64,000 nucleotides of DNA. Source: SIG575 sp964474295. GTDB taxonomy: Bacteria > Bacillota > Clostridia > Oscillospirales > Acutalibacteraceae. Under the pieces are notes generated by a model. That model was given only the letters and a program-made list of their open reading frames with translations, did not search any database and was not told the DNA's origin. Location: positions 1 through 64,000 of the forward strand of contig CAYYRN010000003.1 in the NCBI GenBank assembly GCA_964474295.1, written 5' to 3'. Each line of letters begins with the position of its first letter. Position 1 is the stretch's first letter. A program made the position numbers and the translations under genes. This document shows positions 61,869 through 64,000 of this stretch, in pieces.

Positions 61869-64000
61869 TTGTGTCGGAAGTTAATTGGACTCCCGCTCAG
61901 AGGGACGCTATTTACGCACGGGGCGGAACCGTTTTGGTTTCCGCTGCGGCGGGTTCGGGAAAAACGGCGGTTTTGGTAAAACGAGTAATAGAAAGACTTA
62001 CCGATGAAAATGACCCATGCTCCGTTGACGAGCTTTTAATCGTAACATTCACAAGAGCTGCCGCATTGCAGATGAAAAATAAAATAAGCGGTGAGCTTTC
62101 AAAAATAATTTCAGCCGAAGAGGATATCAAGAGAAAAAGTCGTCTTTTAAGACAGCAGATGCTTCTTAAATGTGCGAAAATTTCAACGATAGACAGCTTT
62201 TGCGGTGATGTCGTAAGACAAAACACGCAGGCAATACCGCTTGACAGCGATTACAAGCTGCTTGACGAGTCGGGTATTCGCAGCATTATGGATTCGGCTT
62301 ATGAGGAAACAGCAGAGGAATTTTATGATGAGGGAAGTGCCGATTTCCTCGTCCTTGCGGATATGTTTACAAAATCCAATGATGATAAGCTGCTCAAAGA
62401 GTTGGTTTACAGCCTTTACGATTTTGCGTCGTCTTATATGAATCCGAAAAAGTGGATTGAGGAAATCGACAGACGTCTCGGATGTGAAAAAACGGATTTT
62501 ACAAATGACTTTGCCGTAACGGTTATTGACAGCTTTCGTGAAGACATTCTTTATTGCAAAGCTCTTGCCGAAAGAGGTTGCGGAGTTTTGAAATCGGATG
62601 AGGTATCTTGTGAGGTTTATTCCCCGGCATTTATCAGCGACATTGAGTTTTTCGATAAGCTGCTTAAAGAAATGCCGAAAAAATTTACCGAGCAAAATTG
62701 GGATAAAATTATCGAGCTGACGCTTTCCAATCCTTTTGTCAAGCTGAATACTCTCAAATCGTCTCTTAAATGCACAAGTTCCGAAAACGCCAAAGCAATT
62801 CGTGATTTTTACAAGGCACTTTATAAAAAATCGGTGTCTTCAATCGGCATTTCATCAAAAGATAACAGATGCGATGTCGAAAAGCTCTCACCGGTTGTCA
62901 AAATGCTTTCACGCTTCACGCTTGAATTTTTTGACAGATTTGAAAAAATGAAAATTGAAAAAAACTGTGCCGATTTTTCCGATGTGCTGCATATGGCACT
63001 TGATTTGCTTGTTCTTGAAGAAGACGGAAAGCTGATAAAAACTCCTCTTGCACAGGAGTATTCAAAACAGTTTAAGGAAATTCTGATTGACGAATATCAA
63101 GATACAAACGAAGCACAGGATATTCTTTTCGATGCAGTGTCCCGCAACGGCGAAAATTTATTTTTCGTGGGCGACGTTAAACAGAGCATTTACGGTTTCA
63201 GAAAAGCAACGCCTCAAATTTTTCTCGATAAAAGAAAAACCTTTACCGATTATGACAGGAAAAATCCCTTTTTTCCGTCAACGATAACTCTTGACAGTAA
63301 TTTCAGAAGTCGAAAAGAAATAACGGAATTTGTTAATTTTATATTTTGCGGACTTATGAGCGAGGGTGCGGGGGATATAGAGTATGATGAGCGTGAAACT
63401 CTGAAAGCAGGTGCTTCTTACCCCGAAACAGACGACACTTGCTGCGAAATGCACATAATCGAAAGCTCCGCTTTTGAAGATGTCGAGCCTTCAAAAGCAC
63501 AGGCTGTTCATATAGCTTCGGAAATCAAGTCGATTTGTGAGGACGGCAGATTTAAGTTCGGTGATGTTGCAATTCTTTTAAGGACAAACAAGAGTATTCC
63601 GCTTTTTGTTCAAACACTCAATGATATGGGTATTAACGCTCATGCGGACGAGAGCGAAAATTTGTTTGAAACAGAAGAAGTGCGGACGCTTTTTTCTTTG
63701 ATAAAGGTAATAGACAACCCCGTCAGGGATGTGCCGCTGCTGGCGGTTATGATGTCACCGATTTTTGCTTTTTCGGCTGACGAGCTTGCGAAGATAAGAA
63801 TAAACTGCAAGTCGGGGAGCTTTTATTCGGCTGTCGCTTTTTGTGCCGAAAACGGGGATGAAAAATGCAAAAAATTTCTTGATATGCTTTCGTCTTTCCG
63901 TCTTGTTTCTCAAACCGTGACACCGGGTGAGCTTGTAAGGCACGTTTTGCGAAAAACAGGCTACAAAGCCATTGTTTCTTCGTGGGACAGAGGTGCCGGA
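61865..64000 (+). CDS. addA: AddA, helicase-nuclease subunit A (partial)
   Basis: An open frame of 712 codons runs off the window end. It starts ATG 61865, overlapping the addB stop as ATGA, with AAGGA upstream. Motifs: NWTPAQRDAIYARGG, SAAAGSGKTAVLVKRV (Walker A) and ILIDEYQDTNEAQD (Walker B, UvrD type), then VGDVKQSIYGFR. It unwinds DNA from double-strand breaks toward Chi-like sites. The nuclease end is outside the window. Confidence 0.95.
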   Translation, partial: MIVSEVNWTPAQRDAIYARGGTVLVSAAAGSGKTAVLVKRVIERLTDENDPCSVDELLIVTFTRAAALQMKNKISGELSKIISAEEDIKRKSRLLRQQMLLKCAKISTIDSFCGDVVRQNTQAIPLDSDYKLLDESGIRSIMDSAYEETAEEFYDEGSADFLVLADMFTKSNDDKLLKELVYSLYDFASSYMNPKKWIEEIDRRLGCEKTDFTNDFAVTVIDSFREDILYCKALAERGCGVLKSDEVSCEVYSPAFISDIEFFDKLLKEMPKKFTEQNWDKIIELTLSNPFVKLNTLKSSLKCTSSENAKAIRDFYKALYKKSVSSIGISSKDNRCDVEKLSPVVKMLSRFTLEFFDRFEKMKIEKNCADFSDVLHMALDLLVLEEDGKLIKTPLAQEYSKQFKEILIDEYQDTNEAQDILFDAVSRNGENLFFVGDVKQSIYGFRKATPQIFLDKRKTFTDYDRKNPFFPSTITLDSNFRSRKEITEFVNFIFCGLMSEGAGDIEYDERETLKAGASYPETDDTCCEMHIIESSAFEDVEPSKAQAVHIASEIKSICEDGRFKFGDVAILLRTNKSIPLFVQTLNDMGINAHADESENLFETEEVRTLFSLIKVIDNPVRDVPLLAVMMSPIFAFSADELAKIRINCKSGSFYSAVAFCAENGDEKCKKFLDMLSSFRLVSQTVTPGELVRHVLRKTGYKAIVSSWDRGAG

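Overview
The window looks like chromosome from an AT-rich, spore-forming, low-GC Gram-positive anaerobe, most likely a gut Clostridia member of the Ruminococcaceae/Oscillospiraceae type. The reasons are strong AGGAGG ribosome binding sites and TTG/GTG starts, a SpoIVB sporulation protease, AddAB instead of RecBCD, RNase Y with YmdB, L27 with a cleavable N-terminus beside the Prp protease, YfmF/YfmH, rubrerythrin and BspA-type leucine-rich repeat proteins. I see no tRNA, rRNA, CRISPR array or insertion sequence. No gene-free stretch exceeds 300 bases.

Region 1 (1-4980, minus strand) is the only clearly accessory part. It is a compact phage-derived cassette that starts at a good LexA (SOS) box. 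In transcription order it encodes a regulator with a sigma-4-like and an XRE-like helix-turn-helix, a small coiled-coil protein, a tail-fibre/baseplate protein with eleven decapeptide repeats, a leucine-rich-repeat plus DUF6273 fibre, a 51-residue protein, XkdX, a 25-residue membrane peptide, an XhlA-like protein, an LL-H type holin and the beginning of a probable M15 endolysin cut by the window edge. The order from fibre to XkdX, XhlA, holin and lysin copies the 3' end of PBSX-like tail particles, but no capsid, terminase, sheath, tube or tape-measure gene lies between the regulator and the fibres.

Region 2 (5170-14617) holds a GHL10-type lipoprotein hydrolase, two membrane proteins, BirA without an HTH domain, a SLC13/ArsB-like ion transporter behind a structured leader with its own terminator (possible riboswitch), the M16 pair YfmF/YfmH and Lgt. 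Region 3 (14620-23599) has FolD, PspC, the L21 leader-rplU-prp-rpmA operon, a 45-residue cysteine-rich peptide, then on the minus strand rubrerythrin, TadA, a CPBP protease, a lipoprotein, an M28-like membrane protein, TrpS and a PLP aminotransferase. Region 4 (23810-31012) contains a hypothetical gene, Ddl, DUF1934, ArgS, a GlmU-like protein whose uridylyltransferase half is degenerate, Pth and GalM.

Region 5 (31084-40196) is a cell-wall set (double-FHA membrane protein, RodA/FtsW, class B PBP) followed by an ABC ATPase with a very large FtsX-type permease, DUF3006 and a DUF819 membrane protein. Region 6 (40215-51321) has a GH3-family adenylase with GtrA, divergent from an MFS transporter and a membrane leucine-rich repeat protein, an unannotated 38-residue peptide, a GNAT-GH78 rhamnosidase fusion, SpoIVB and an ADP-ribosylglycohydrolase. 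Region 7 (51406-64000) has GlmS, an anchored propeller-like protein, RNase Y, YmdB, an OppA-like lipoprotein and AddB/AddA, the last cut by the window end.

Several genes serve one theme, envelope and peptidoglycan synthesis: GlmS and GlmU-like make UDP-GlcNAc precursors, Ddl makes D-Ala-D-Ala, RodA and PBP polymerise and cross-link, and Lgt lipidates the lipoproteins seen here. The most unusual items are the SOS-boxed fibre/lysis cassette, the transporter leader RNA, the GNAT-GH78 fusion, the shrunken GlmU and several very small genes.
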